DNA from: Dermatemys mawii | Lineage: Eukaryota > Chordata > Testudines > Dermatemydidae | Direction of reading: 5' to 3' | Length of the DNA: 64,000 nt | Assembly: GCA_007922305.1 (NCBI GenBank) | Contig: ML677335.1 | Location: 41,912,949 to 41,976,948, forward strand | Shown: positions 11,081 to 22,727 of the stretch, in pieces | Layout: each line of letters begins with the position of its first letter | How positions within the stretch are numbered: position 1 is the first letter of the stretch | The notes under the pieces: generated by a model | Seen by the model: only the letters and a program-made list of their open reading frames with translations | What the model was told of the DNA's origin: nothing | Databases searched by the model: none | Program-made: the position numbers and the translations under genes

Positions 11081-12960
11081 CTGTCGCTAAGTGTGTTTCA
11101 AAGATGTATTTTTGGATGCCTTTTACCTGCTCTTTGTGGAGCCTAAGTATCTCTAATGTGAGATGGCAAGAAAGGGATTCCTGTTTCTTCATTTTCCTGG
11201 GGCAAGAGGGCAGCCATCATCCATCCCCCTGCAAAACCCATGCCCCAACACCAGCTGGTGCCATCAGTCATGTAGTGTAGAAACTGTGCTACTCCAAAAC
11301 ATCTCCAAAAGAAAATTCTGCGTTTAAAGCATTCACAAAGGCTTTGTGCAGGAGATAGTTTACCCTTCCTCCCACCCAAAGACCAATCCTTCAGTGTGCA
11401 CCTCCCTTTCGACTGGGGCAATGAATTGATTTGGGACAGCTGACCAAGCCCTAGTATCCTGACCGTCTTTATTTAGAGCATGCAGCTGTGGACTTTCCTC
11501 TCTTCTGAGGAAGAGTTAAACTCTTCTTCCCGCCAATAAGGCCTATACATCTCATCACACTTTCATGGGTCCTAGTGTCGACCATGCAGACAGATGGAAT
11601 GCATCATCGTCCTTACTTCACTCTTGCAGGTGTCAGCCAGTGAGGGAAACTCATCCTTCCCTAGCCAGGGTACCAGCTGTTTCAGTTCCTGTCCTTGGCC
11701 TGTTCGGTGGCTGTCCGAGCTAGAAGTGGTTTTGTAGCTGGTTTGCTAAGTAGGTCCCTTATTCTGAAAAACAGACTGGAAATTATATTACAACAAAGGT
11801 CTCTTGGGTCTGAGGGATAGTGAACATCTGTCTGCACGCACAAGTCCCACTGGAAGGAGAGAGCAGAGGAAAAATTCCATTTCCTATGACCTGATTGCTA
11901 TTGATGGGGATCAACTGGGTTTGTGAGTAGTGATTTCCCCACCAGGGAGAGGAAGTATCCATCTGGCACAACAATGGATTGTGTGCTCCTAAGATTGAAG
12001 GCCCACTGCTTGCAAGCTTCACCCAAGGACTAGATCAAGTCTATTATGCAGAGAGTCTCAACTGGTCTGTGCGGTACACTGGCTCTTCCTTATTTCCAGC
12101 AGCTTTTTGCATCTGAAGAAACTTAAATATTTCCATAAAATTACTTTCTAATATAAGCAATTGCTGTACTTACCTCAGGGATGTTCTTCCATAGTCAATG
12201 GGAGAAGAGTCCGTGTATTGAAATGTGGCCCATGCTGGAAATACAGCTGAGTCCCCCTGTTACAGTGGTTGTTAACAGTGAGAAGGGACTGCCACATGGC
12301 AGTCTTGAAGTCCAATTCTCTGTTTTCCTCACATCCTAGAAAGAAGCTTAATGGTCTTCCAATTTAGATGAACAAGGCCTATTAGCAAACTCATCAGCTT
12401 GCAAAACACAAAATCTGAGACATTTGCCTATTAGGAATCTGCAAGTTGCCATCGTACCATAAAGATAAAAACAAGTTCTCCGGAAAGGAACTGGTAAGAG
12501 TCCAATACCTTGAGGGCTCTAAAAATATCAAAGAAAGGGCCAAGTTGGCTGTCCTCCATCTAAGGCTGGAGGACTCTTCTGAGTGCTGCTCTCTAGGAAA
12601 CTAGTGCTTTGTCCAGTGAGTGAAATCAATACAACGTTCTGCACAAAAAGAACAAAAAATCATCATCATCCTAACAAGGATGTGGGAAAGGGAAGGGATT
12701 GTAAAAAATGGAGCAGAGAGCAGTCAGCCAGAATCTTCAGCCAGCAGGAGCAGGAACAGCCAACTCCAGGAACTCTGGACAGTCCAGTCAAACCGGAAGA
12801 AGTTCTGTCTCTGCTCTGCTGACTGGCTGTTTGCTCCAACTCCCACAGCCTCTTCACCACAGTTTTATTCCATACCCACCCTGCCTTACTCTCCCCTCTG
12901 CCCTCCCCCGCTTTCCCTTTTCTTTCCATGTAGCTCAACCCCTCCTATGTAAAGCCACCC
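11081..12960. other. Intergenic, nothing recognised
   Basis: About 1.9 kb without a coding signal or nameable repeat. Confidence 0.4.
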
Positions 12961-12964
12961 ATTA

Positions 12965-13235
12965 AAAAAAACCACACCCTAACACCTGTGGAACTTGCAT
13001 CATGTTTGCCTCCATCACATTAGTCACTTTGCTGGTGTGTTATTGCCCTTCCCCAACCTGTCTTGTACAGTTAGACAATATTGTTTCATTGTTTCCATGT
13101 ACTCCCCCCTGTCTGTCTCCATACTTAGATTGTCAGCTAGTTGGGTCTTTCTATTCCGTTTGTACAGCCCCTAGCACAATGGGCCACGACTGGGGCTCCA
13201 AGGCACTGTGAGAATACATATAAATAAATAATCAT
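12965..13235 (+). repeat. Old LINE 3' end of the CR1/L3 type (tentative)
   Basis: The stretch contains TTAGATTGTCAGCTAGTTGG, then GTACAGCCCCTAGCACAATG and a short AAATAAATAAT tail. This order is common in the 3' ends of old LINEs in reptile genomes. The family is named from memory and the 5' limit is uncertain. Confidence 0.4.
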
Positions 13236-13394
13236 AAGAGGTAGGAAGTAAATTGGCTGAGAAAGAAACCAATATCTGGTATTCTGACCAGACAGGTGTT
13301 TTGCAGTATCATGATTGGCTGCCACCTGCCTGACAATGAAAAAGGACTATGCCAATAGTCTGCAGCAATGGTAATCAGACAACAGAAAATACTT

Positions 13395-13560
13395 TTTCTA
13401 TAGCACCTTTCATCACAATAGTTCAATGTACTTTTACAAACATGAGTTATTCAAGCTTATCCCTATTATCGCAAGGGGGAAATGAGACACAAAGAGGCTA
13501 AGTGACTTGCCAAGGTTACATACAAAGGTTCTGGCAGAGCCAGAAATAAAACTCCATTCT
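13395..13560 (-). repeat. MIR SINE, reverse orientation
   Basis: It contains the MIR core in reverse: GGGGGAAATGAGACACAAAG, then GCTAAGTGACTTGCCAAGGT and a GGCAGAGCCAG end. It is well conserved in the middle and ragged at both ends. Confidence 0.7.
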
Positions 13561-13885
13561 GCACATTAGTCACAAAATCCTCCCGCTTCCCTACCTTCTT
13601 GATCATTACTGATCTAGGCTTCATTTGCACTGAGAGAGGGGAAGTCTTCATCTGCCATTATCAATCCCCCAAGCCATCCAGTCCCCAATAATTATTATAA
13701 TAATGGATTTATTAGACACGCATATACTTTGTATGTGTGAAAACAATCAAAAGACCTTTGCTGCATCAGCTATCCATTTTGGTATCAGTAATATGTAAAT
13801 TCACATAGACATAGGATGTAGAAGGGTGACTCCTCCTTACTATGGCAGTTTGCTGGATTATTCTGTCACCATTCTCATTATCTAT

Positions 13886-14546
13886 TGTGACAAAGCTCCA
13901 AGTCTGTACTTGTGGGTCCTGCACTTCCTGGCAGATTTAGGGGCCTCAGAAACTCATCTAGGCCCCAGAGTGACCTCCCTTTCTCAGTATAATTGGCAAG
14001 AGTCACCACCTAGTGAGTTACCTTCATCACAGGCCAGTATGGAAGATGGAAAAACGGGGGAGTCCGGGCCCGCCCTCTACTCCGGGCTCCAGCCCAGGGA
14101 CCCTAATAGTATCAGCTAAGATGGCTGACCTTTTAGGCACAAAACACAATACAATTCCCTGGGCTACTTTCCCCACAGCAGTCCCCGCTTCTTCAAACTC
14201 CACTTCACCCTTACCTCAGGGCCTCCTTCCTTCTGTATGATATGTTGTCCACCACTCAGTCTCACCAACAGCATAACTTCCTTCCACAGCTCCTGACACG
14301 CACAGCCACCTGACTAACTGGGAGGTTTTTATCTGGTTTCAGCCAGTCCCTGATTGGCTTCAGGTGTCCCAATTAGGCTAGCTGTTTCTACTCCTTTCTA
14401 GAAGGTTCTTAATTGGCCCCAGGTGTCTTGATTGGCCTGGAGTAGCCTTTGTGTGGCTATCCAGGGAACAGGGACCTGCACATCCTGAGACTAATATACC
14501 TGCCCTCCAGCACTCTCCTATATCCTTCTGGACTGACTCCGTCACA
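13886..14546 (-). mobile_element. Solo LTR of an endogenous retroelement
   Basis: A 661 bp block begins TGTGACAAAG and ends CTCCGTCACA, giving TG...CA termini with a short inverted match (TGTGAC/GTCACA). A 4 bp CTAT lies directly on both sides (13882-13885 and 14547-14550), consistent with a target duplication. On the - strand a GATAAAAACC TATA-like box lies at about 14325-14333. No internal coding region or second LTR is seen, so it is read as a solo LTR left by recombination. The orientation rests on the TATA-like box only. Confidence 0.7.
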
Positions 14547-14550
14547 CTAT

Positions 14551-14930
14551 ATATGCATAATACACCAAATGGAGTTTTGTATCAGCCAATCTGAGTGACA
14601 GACAGTTAATTTATGGTAAAAACTCATTATATGTAGACTTAGGGAGCATGGGGTTATTAAAAGCTTTTTGCATCTGGGAGTGATTACACAATACATGCTT
14701 TCTGTTGATATTACATTCCTTTCAACAGGATTAGCTCATAGGTTAGGTCTTCTTAATTGGTTAAACTAATCCAATCTTAATGCGCAGTGTTAATCACTTA
14801 CCACCGATTGACTGACAAAAAACTGAGCAAAACTGGCATCTTGGGGAGAGTGGTGTTTCAGTGCACTGGGATTTAATGGCTTGTACATCAAGTGGGCTTG
14901 GTTTACAAATTAAATATTTGGCCACAATAG
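14551..14930. other. Intergenic, nothing recognised
   Basis: AT-rich sequence without a coding signal or nameable repeat. Confidence 0.4.
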
Positions 14931-14934
14931 GAGT

Positions 14935-15385
14935 GCGTGGCTATATAGTTTATTCCAGCCCTCACTCCCACAGCAAAATAAGCTATACAGGCAAAGGCCG
15001 TTTTGCCAGTATAACTGCATCTACACCAGGGATCAGCAACCTTTGGCAAGTAGCCTATCAGGGAAAGCCGCTGACAGGTCAGGATGGTTCGTTTACCTGC
15101 AGCATCCACAGGCTGGGCCAATTGTAGCTCCCACTGGCTGCGGTTCCCCATTCCAGGCCAATGGGGGCTGCGGGAAGCAGTGTGGCCTGAGGGATGTGCT
15201 TGCTGCCATTTCCCGCAGCCCCCATTGGCCTGGCATGGGGAACCATGGCCAGTGGGAACTGTGACTGGCTGAACCTGCAAAGGCTGCAGGTAAACGAATT
15301 GTCCCAGCCTGCCAGCGGCTTTCCCCAACATGCCACGTGCCAAAGGTTGCTGATCTCTGATTTATAAAATTTACAGCTATGTCAA
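14935..15385. mobile_element. Small MITE-like host repeat interrupted by a foldback hAT
   Basis: The flanks of the foldback element (CAGTATAACTGCATCTACAC on the left, TTACAGCTATGTCAAT on the right) resemble the short AT-rich Harbinger-type MITEs with SAGTATAACT words that recur in this window. The outer limits are uncertain. Confidence 0.4.
15027..15359. mobile_element. Foldback non-autonomous hAT element
   Basis: A 333 bp near-palindrome. The left end reads CAGGGATCAGCAACCTTTGG and the right end, reversed, gives CAGAGATCAGCAACCTTTGG. The two halves remain complementary inwards through the CCATTGGCCTGG/CCAGGCCAATGG region around 15170-15230. CAG...CTG ends fit the hAT superfamily. The flanking 8 bp (ATCTACAC and ATTTATAA) agree at only 5 positions, so the target duplication is decayed at best. 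Confidence 0.75.
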
Positions 15386-15393
15386 TCGGGGAT

Positions 15394-15782
15394 AGACACT
15401 GACTCCATGGGTGCTCCGGGACTGGAGCACCCATGGGGAAAAATTAGTGGGTGATCTGCATCTACTGGAAGTCAAGCCCCATGCCCCACCTCTTCCCGAG
15501 TATGCCGCGTCCCCACTTCTCCACCTATCTCCCAGTGCTTCCTGCCTTGCCGCTGCCAAACAGCTGTTTGGCGGCGTGCTTGGAGGGAGGGGAAGAAGCG
15601 GGAACATTGCACACTCAGGGGAGGAGGTGGGGCTGAGGTGGGGATTTGGGGTAGTTGTAGTAAGAGAAGCAGGACGGAGGCAGAGTTGGGGCAGGGACTT
15701 TGGGAAAGTGGTTGGAATGGGGGCGGGGTGGGGTAGAGGGGGCTCAAGCACCCACCAGCGGGAGTAGAAGTTGGTGTCTATG
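15394..15782. mobile_element. Candidate TIR element with GC-rich interior
   Basis: The block begins TAGACACTGACTCC and its reversed right end begins TAGACACCAACTTC, giving imperfect terminal inverted repeats. A perfect 13 bp hairpin (CCATGGGTGCTCC and its complement, 15405-15417 and 15424-15436) sits just inside the left end. The interior is G-rich. No clean target duplication is visible, so the class is open. Confidence 0.5.
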
Positions 15783-16614
15783 AACAGGGATCATACCTTA
15801 TACTTCTGACCAATATAACTTTTCTAGCATAAGTTGAGTGTGCAGATCTGACCTAAGTGCCAGTCATGCAAACTCATCAGAGGTTCAGAATCAGGTAGGT
15901 TCTTTCCATCTTTCACACCACCAGCCATAATAAACGGTTCTGGTGTCCTAACTAGGCCCTTTTCACACTCTAGCAACCCAATGTTCTTCCAATTATTCCT
16001 ACAGTAGCATCTGTGCAAAACTCATGGTCTCCACAGGGAACACTGATTACAAGTCAGCAAATAATTCTGTTGATCCACTCGATGGAAGAGAATCCAGCCG
16101 ATCCTCTCTTCACTATGTTGGTTCTGCAGTGATAACAGGAGTAAAAAGAAGTGAAAACTTCTTTGTTACTAAAGTGAGCAGAGGTAAGTGACACTGAATA
16201 TACACAGGGACCAGATCTGTCTAGGAAGATAGGAGAGTTTTACAAAGCAGAGTTGTCAGCGTATAAATGCCACAAATGAAGAAATCAAAAGATGTCAAAA
16301 GCATTTGTCCTTCTGAAAGTAATTTGTTTTTTAAATTAAGTATTTGAAAACTATTGTGCGCACACAGTACACAATTTTCTATGGAGCTTTCAGTCATACA
16401 TTACAAGCTGAGCTCTAGCAATATACTAGACTCAGAATGCTCAGAGCATCACATGCTAAAACAACAGTTGGACCTGGCATGCCAGTGAGTTACTGTGCTG
16501 TAAAACTGGAATCCCACAGCAGTGGGTAAGGCCCAGTTGTCTTTATTTTTGATTTCATATAAATATACAAGTTACATAATATGCTGTTTCTATTTCACTG
16601 TGCAATCATTTAAC
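15783..16614. other. Intergenic, nothing recognised
   Basis: No coding signal or nameable repeat was found. Confidence 0.4.
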
Positions 16615-16930
16615 ACAGGGATCTCCAAACTTTTTGAGACGAGGGCCATATTAAATTTTTGAAGGGGCTTTGCGGGCCGCTACTGCCCCGCCCCCCACTT
16701 TGCTCCTCTGGCCACTGCCGCAGTCCCCCACCCTTTGATCCTCCAGCCACACCGCTGCTGCGACCTCCCCTTTGCTCCTCCGGCCACTGCCACGATCCCC
16801 CCCCCCGCCTTTGTTCCTCTGGCCGTGCCACAGGGGCACTCTCCCCTTTGCTCCTCCAGCCACACCGCTACTGCGACCTCCCCCCTTTGCTCCTCCAGCA
16901 GCACCGTGGGGGCACTCACCCCTCTGCACA
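16615..16930 (+). repeat. GC-rich VNTR joined to a transposon-like end
   Basis: A CAGGGATCTCCAAACTTTTT start resembles a hAT-type terminus. It runs into a tandem array of a unit close to CTTTGCTCCTCCGGCCACTG plus a CACNGCTNCTGCGACCTCCCC part. Copies begin near 16700, 16732, 16770, 16810, 16848 and 16887. The array differs sharply in base composition from the AT-rich DNA around it. Confidence 0.6.
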
Positions 16931-17830
16931 TGGGGCCGCTGGCAAGAGGCAGGGATTCAAAGTTATTGTTCTCACAACCATCGTAGCCTCTGTCCATAAA
17001 CACACCTACATATGTGAAGTAACTTCACACGAGTAGCCCCATCAAATTCAAACGGGATGGGCTTAGACATAGAAAGATACTCACATGTATAAGAGCCTGC
17101 AGGACCAGGGCCTTGATCTGACCACACTTGGACATATGTATTAAGGTGTGTTGTTTTTGTTAAGTAATACACACATTTCTGACTTTTGAACGGTTGGATG
17201 CCCACCTATAAAGCTTCTTTTACATATGTTTTTCAATGATGAATTAAGATGGCTGATGCTTTTACTAGGTCTACCATGTTTTAAAACTGAAATTATGAAA
17301 AAAATCAATATCAGCTTTAAGTGTAGAAACATTTTTAGAAATTCTCATAAGGATACATCTTTTTTGTGGCTTCGTTTCACATGCACCTGACCTAGATTTG
17401 ACAGATACATTTCATGATGGCTGAATTTATGAGACACTTTCAATTTTTATGTATCTACAATTGCCAGGATAAGGTTGTTTAAATATGCAAAACTGTGAGG
17501 AAAGTTCAATTCTGGATGTACAAAATGTCTTGGAATCTGGATAACTCTCCACTGTAACTGAAGATAGTAGTCAAAAGGACAAAGGAAATGCAGTTTTAAT
17601 ATTGAGAGACAGCTCAGCACAAACGCTGTGTACACTACAATAAAACAGCCTTTTAACAAAGTAACAACTTTTTTTGGAAAACAAAGTACTTCACATTAAT
17701 TAAATATTTTGTAATGTTTTATATATGTAAATATTCAATATTTTTATTTCAGTTTTTTAAATTATCCTAGATATGTTTATTTTCATAAAGTATATGCAAT
17801 CGTGAAGTGTAATCTACATTTAACCTTTAA
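16931..17830. other. Intergenic 3' of KAT6B, nothing recognised
   Basis: AT-rich sequence without a coding signal or nameable repeat; part of it could be transcribed if KAT6B uses a more distal poly(A) site. Confidence 0.4.
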
Positions 17831-17878
17831 AGGCCTAATCCAAACCCCATTGATTTTAAGAGGCTTTGGATCAGGCCT
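17831..17878. repeat. Short foldback repeat
   Basis: AGGCCTAATCCAAA (17831-17844) and TTTGGATCAGGCCT (17865-17878) are inverted with one mismatch around a 20 bp loop. Words of this type with GATCCAAAGCCCATTGA are common short repeats in amniote DNA, as I remember it. Confidence 0.6.
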
Positions 17879-17982
17879 CCTTGTCAGAGAGATCTGTAAT
17901 GAACATGGTAAGGCAAAGTGATAATTTCCCATGCAATATCAGACTATGACAAACACAAGAGGCTAAAAATGGCTCATCATAA

Positions 17983-17988
17983 TTTATT
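17983..17988 (-). promoter_or_regulatory. KAT6B: Candidate KAT6B poly(A) signal
   Basis: AATAAA on the - strand in the context AAAATAAATTATGATG, about 1.3 kb after the stop codon. It is one of several canonical hexamers and was chosen for distance only. Confidence 0.4.
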
Positions 17989-19128
17989 TTATGTTAAAAT
18001 GTACAGCTTGGGGTGGTGTTTTTTTTGTTTTTTTTTAAGTGACTGACTAAAAAGATAACAGATAAATACAAGAGTGTCACTGGGTCCTATTTTACACATG
18101 TATCAAGCCTCTTCTGCTTGGCCCTTACAGTCACTCTGTACAGGTACAAAGGCTACAAAAAAAGGAAGCAATATAAACAGACACATAACTTTTGCCTTTT
18201 TACATGCGATCTGTAAGCTTGGTTTGAACTATTCACACGCTACTGCTCTATTTTTTTCCCTTAAAAAATAACTTCAATATTTTATAAAGATAGAAAAATC
18301 TACGGATGGAATGAAAATGTAAAGTTAGAGGCATTTCCATAAAATAGCAACTTTACACCAAATTCACTATTTTTTAAAATCCTGCCAAGTATTTGAACAT
18401 ATGTGAAAATGTTTCAAAACATAACAAATAAACACTGAGATATGCTTTCATTCAGTCAACAAAAGTCTGCAATTATAAAACGGAAAGCTGCCTTTTTATC
18501 CCCCTCCCACAAAAAACCCAAAACAAAATAGAAATCGGTCACCAAAAATGGAAAAGAGTCTCAACTTTACACCAAACATTTAGCAATAAAACCCTTTGAA
18601 CTAACAAAAATGTGAATAGCTTTTACAGTTTTTTTTTTATTTTTACAAGTTTTATAATTAACAAAAATATAGTTTTTTGTTGTTGTTTTTTTTACCCTCA
18701 AACTAGGGTAACCTAATCAAGGCAAAAAACTTAAGAAATGGCTTACTGTTAAGCACAACACTTGTACAGTACTACAAAATGCACTGTCACTAACAAAGAC
18801 ATTAGCGGCATGCGGAAGTGTCACCTTAAGAAACAAAATGTACAATAAATGAAATGCTAAAAGGCATTTACATGTGGGGGAAAGTAGAGAGAAAGCTCAG
18901 GGTCCAGTACTAAGTTTTGGAGTCTATGTATCCATATTTTTAATGGGAGCAGGCACATAAAATGGCTCTGAACCATTGGCTGCTGTGTAATTGCAGTTCG
19001 TAGAAAATTCTTCCTTTCCAGAGAACTTCAGTTAAAATTAAAAAACCAAAACCAAAAACAACCAAAACAACCCCACCCCCCTAAAACAAAAATCAACAAA
19101 AAAAGAGAAGTACCAAAAAAAAAAAAAT

Positions 19129-19152
19129 GAAAGAAAGAAAGAAAGAACGAAC
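19129..19152 (+). repeat. (GAAA)n simple repeat in the KAT6B 3' UTR
   Basis: Five to six GAAA units follow a run of A; in the KAT6B transcript sense this reads as a TTTC tract followed by poly-T. Confidence 0.8.
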
Positions 19153-19302
19153 TTGTATAAGGCTTTCTGCTGCATACAGCTTTTAACATGGTGCCAACAA
19201 ACGTTTTTGCATTCACACCAATTGCTGGTTTTGAAATCGTACTCTCCTATTTGTGCAGATCAATCCACTACGCCAGTTTGGTAATCTGACTCTCCAAAGA
19301 GC

Positions 19303-21779
19303 CTACCTTCTCATGTAGGATCCATTAAGAGACTGCTTAGACATGCCAGTATTCATGTAGCCATGATGCCCTGGAGGAGTGTACATCATGTTACTGTGTG
19401 GTGTTGTCTGCATTGGTTGTTGTGCATATGGCTGAGTTCCCATCATTCCCATCTGCATCTGCATAGGGTACTGGGGTGTTTGATTCATATATCCGTGGTT
19501 ACTATGATATCCGCTGTTCATCATGGGCTGTGACATACTATATCCATTCATAGCATTAAGGGTGTTCATATTCATGTTCACTGAATTGACATTGTAAGTA
19601 GGGGCTGGCATCAAATTTACACTCATATTCATACCACGTTGCATTGTTAAGGTCCGTGCGGGTCCTTGCATGGCCACAGTCTGTGAAGCACGCCCATAGA
19701 TTTGTGACTGATGGGCTGCTGCTGGGGGCAGAGGGGCTGATTTGGTTCTCACAGATACGTGTCCTTTGCTGGCCATCTGAGTTTGCAGTCTTTGAGTATG
19801 GGGTATTCCAATATTTGATGCTGCCATGTTACGCTGCAAAAGGGGAGGAGGCAAATTCATGGGAGGTGGAGTAAGATTAGGGGGCGGGGTCATAGTAGCC
19901 TGTGCTTGGGGTCCTCCAGGAACTGTATGTGGAGACTGAGAAAGCTGAACAAGCCCTGTGTTACTTAAGGGTGTGGACAAAGAGGCACTGTTTGCATAGG
20001 AAGTTACAGCAGCTGAATGGCTGTAAGGCAATGAATGATCCATAAGTGTGTTAGTTAACTGTTGCAGTTTGGCAAGGCTAAAGGTGGCAGATGGCTGTGG
20101 GTAATGCCCTGCTCCAAATTCACTCTGACCCATTCTTTCATATAGGCCAATGTTGGCATTGCCTGTCTCTGGGATTTCAGTTAACTGCATAGGTGGTGTA
20201 AAATTAGCAGTCATGCTGCACTGAGATAACTGTTGGTTGCTGCTTGGTGGCCGTTCAGCAACACAGCCTTGAGGAGATTTTACATTACAGGTAGGAGGAG
20301 AATTGATGTTGGTTTGTTGCATCATACTGCAGCTTCCATTAATATTAGACATTTGCTGTGTCACTGCACAGCTACTCTGTGTTAAGTTACTAGATGTAAG
20401 GTTGCTATACGAGCAACTGTTTTGGGAAGAGTTGTTTCCACAGATGCTACTTCCCATTGTAGAATCGTAACTGCTTGGGTTTTCATAATTTTCCGTTGTG
20501 CTCTCGATGCTTCCTAGATCACTAAACCCACTATCCACAACTTGTTGTGAATGATCAGAAACTGATGGGACATCCATCATTGGGCTTGTCTCCATGTTCT
20601 GTAAAGATGGCACAGAGATGGCGCTTTGATCTGGGCTGATTTGAGCATAACTGTTCTCTAATGGAGGAACGTTTGGACTATTAACAGAACGAACTGACTG
20701 GCTAGGATGAGAATGGACAGATGAGACTGGGCTACTGTGGTCAGATTGTTGGCAATCATCCAGCGTGGTCATTTGTGGACTTTGGTCAGTATGAGTATAA
20801 TTCTGCAGGCTTCTACATGCCTCTTGCGTCTCTGAACAGTCCTGAAATGCATCTTCCTGTTCACTTGTTTCCTGGGTTAGAGACTGTACTGCTTGTACTG
20901 TCTCTGAATCAATCTCCATGGTTTCAGTACTTTCTTCCTTGAAATCAGAATTTAATTCTTCACTCTCCTTTTGGTCCTGATTATTATCTGTATGATCACC
21001 ATCAGATTCAGGCACAGGACCCGAATCTGCAGGAAGCTCTTTATGGTCACCTTCACACTCAGCTGCAAGGTCAACACCACAGTCCATTAAGTCCTCCTGA
21101 TTTGAATTATCTGTTTGTACATTTAGGTCTAAAAAAGACTCCTGGTTCTCTAGCACTTCTTTGAAGGCTTCTCCTGGTAGCTCCTCCTTCTCCACTTCTG
21201 TTGAACCCATATGGCTATCATCTTCATCATCTGCATCATGATCCTCATTGTGAGACGGTTCTTCCTCTTCTTCCTCTTCCTCTTCATGATCATCCAAATG
21301 CTCAGGCTCATCTTTTTGCACGCACATTTCCTTCTGTGGGTCTTTATCTTGATTTTTTGCAGTGACATCATCTTCCTCTACATTTCTTTCTTCTTCCTCT
21401 ACTTTCATTAGATCATTTTCTATGATTTCAAATGGTTCACTGGGTGGGTTTAGAAGCTCAGGTTCCAGCTCTTTTACCTCATCCTGAGGCTGCAAATTCT
21501 TAACAGGTCCTTTAATCTCCTCCTCTGCAATGGCAGGAATTTGGCAGGGCTTGTCTTCAGACACTTGCTTCTGCTCCTCTACTATTACCTGGTAGTCAGG
21601 CTCCATGGGAGTCTCAGGTGGAGTGTATAAATTAAGTTTAAAACCAGGCTTTCTTTCTTTGTTCTGCCTCCATTTAGATGGACCACGCTTCACTCCTTTG
21701 GCCCAGCCCTGTTTACACCTCAAAGATTCAGGATTGTCTTTTGTGCTTTCATCCAAGGCAGCTACATCCTCTGCGTTGT
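19303..21779 (-). CDS. KAT6B: KAT6B terminal coding exon (acidic and Ser/Met-rich tail)
   Basis: The exon encodes the last 824 residues of lysine acetyltransferase 6B (MORF), a catalytic subunit of the BRPF-containing histone H3 acetyltransferase complex in the nucleus. The acceptor is a long pyrimidine tract ending CCCAAAG at 21780. The first two bases complete a split Asn codon with the previous exon, and the stop is TAG at 19303-19305. The order is: a basic stretch ([17 protein letters not shown]), an acidic region with [20 protein letters not shown] and [10 protein letters not shown], a Ser/Gln-rich centre with [19 protein letters not shown], and a Met/Asn-rich end finishing [12 protein letters not shown]. 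In the family this Ser/Met-rich tail is the transcription-activation region reported to bind RUNX proteins. Close similarity to KAT6A exists, but the C-terminal wording fits KAT6B and the DUSP29 neighbour confirms it. The reading frame is intact. Confidence 0.97.
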
Positions 21780-22727
21780 CTTTGGGAAGCAGAGAACAGA
21801 AAAAAGAAAAAAGGTCTTAGTTTGCATAAACAAATCCATTTCCATCAACAGACAACTGATTAATTATCCAAAGTTAATTTTGGATTAAACAAAAGTTATA
21901 CTGCCGATAGATACTCTTACATGACAATAAGTAGGGGCAATATTTACTATACACATACTGCTTCCCACTCAGTAAAACTGCACAAGAGTTTTAAACATTA
22001 GAGCATACTAGCTGAATAAATGTAGACAAACACCTTATTTGTAGCACTATAACAAATATGCATAAATATATATGCATTTTAAAATACCATCTGATACTCC
22101 TGAAATAATTATAAGCAAAACACATTTTTAAACTACAGAAAATGTACCCTACGAACCTTTGATTTAACATAAACTATCTCCTCACCTTGTGGCATTTATA
22201 AAATGTGGTGGACAAACAGAATGCAGAGCTAGTTTGCGGAATAAAGCTGAATGCTACAGAGTTTACAATTGTTAATCTCCCCCACTAGTGAGATAATCTA
22301 ACCCCAGAATGATTTTTACACACAAGAACTCACATACATGCACCCCTCTATACAGTAATATGTACCTTTATCAAAGATGGATATCAATTATTATCTAGAT
22401 ATGGAATACATGACTGCAGCCTTTTTGCAACTGTACAAATGATACAGCTGCTGGATACACAAAGGGGCTCTAATTCTAGGAAGTACTATGCAAAAACACA
22501 TTCTGAAACAGAACTAATAAAATTGAAAGTAGAGACAAAGTAAGAAAAAAAAACAATTCAATTAATCACAAAAACAATTAGAAAGAAATGTATTTCGGTG
22601 TTCAATATTGCTGCCTTCAAAGATACAGCTTCAGAAAAAGTGTTTACTCTTAAATACTACCTCTCACTGAAAGGGTTACTCCAAAACCATTGCAACAGTT
22701 AGGTAATGTGATAACTAGACTCTTAGG

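Larger units (their letters stand above)
17970..19302 (-). other. KAT6B: KAT6B 3' untranslated region
   Basis: AT-rich sequence downstream of the KAT6B stop codon on the - strand. The end is placed just past the AATAAA signal at 17983-17988; other AATAAA hexamers on this strand, near 18637 and at 17743-17748 and 17776-17781, would give shorter or longer forms. Homopolymer A and T runs and a GAAA simple repeat lie inside it. Confidence 0.5.

Noticed and set aside
15093..15434. Overlapping frames on both strands with similar wording
   Set aside because: They reflect the palindromic structure of the foldback hAT element, not genes.
21150..21371. Lys/Arg/Met-rich frame on the - strand
   Set aside because: Out-of-frame reading of the acidic region in the KAT6B terminal exon.
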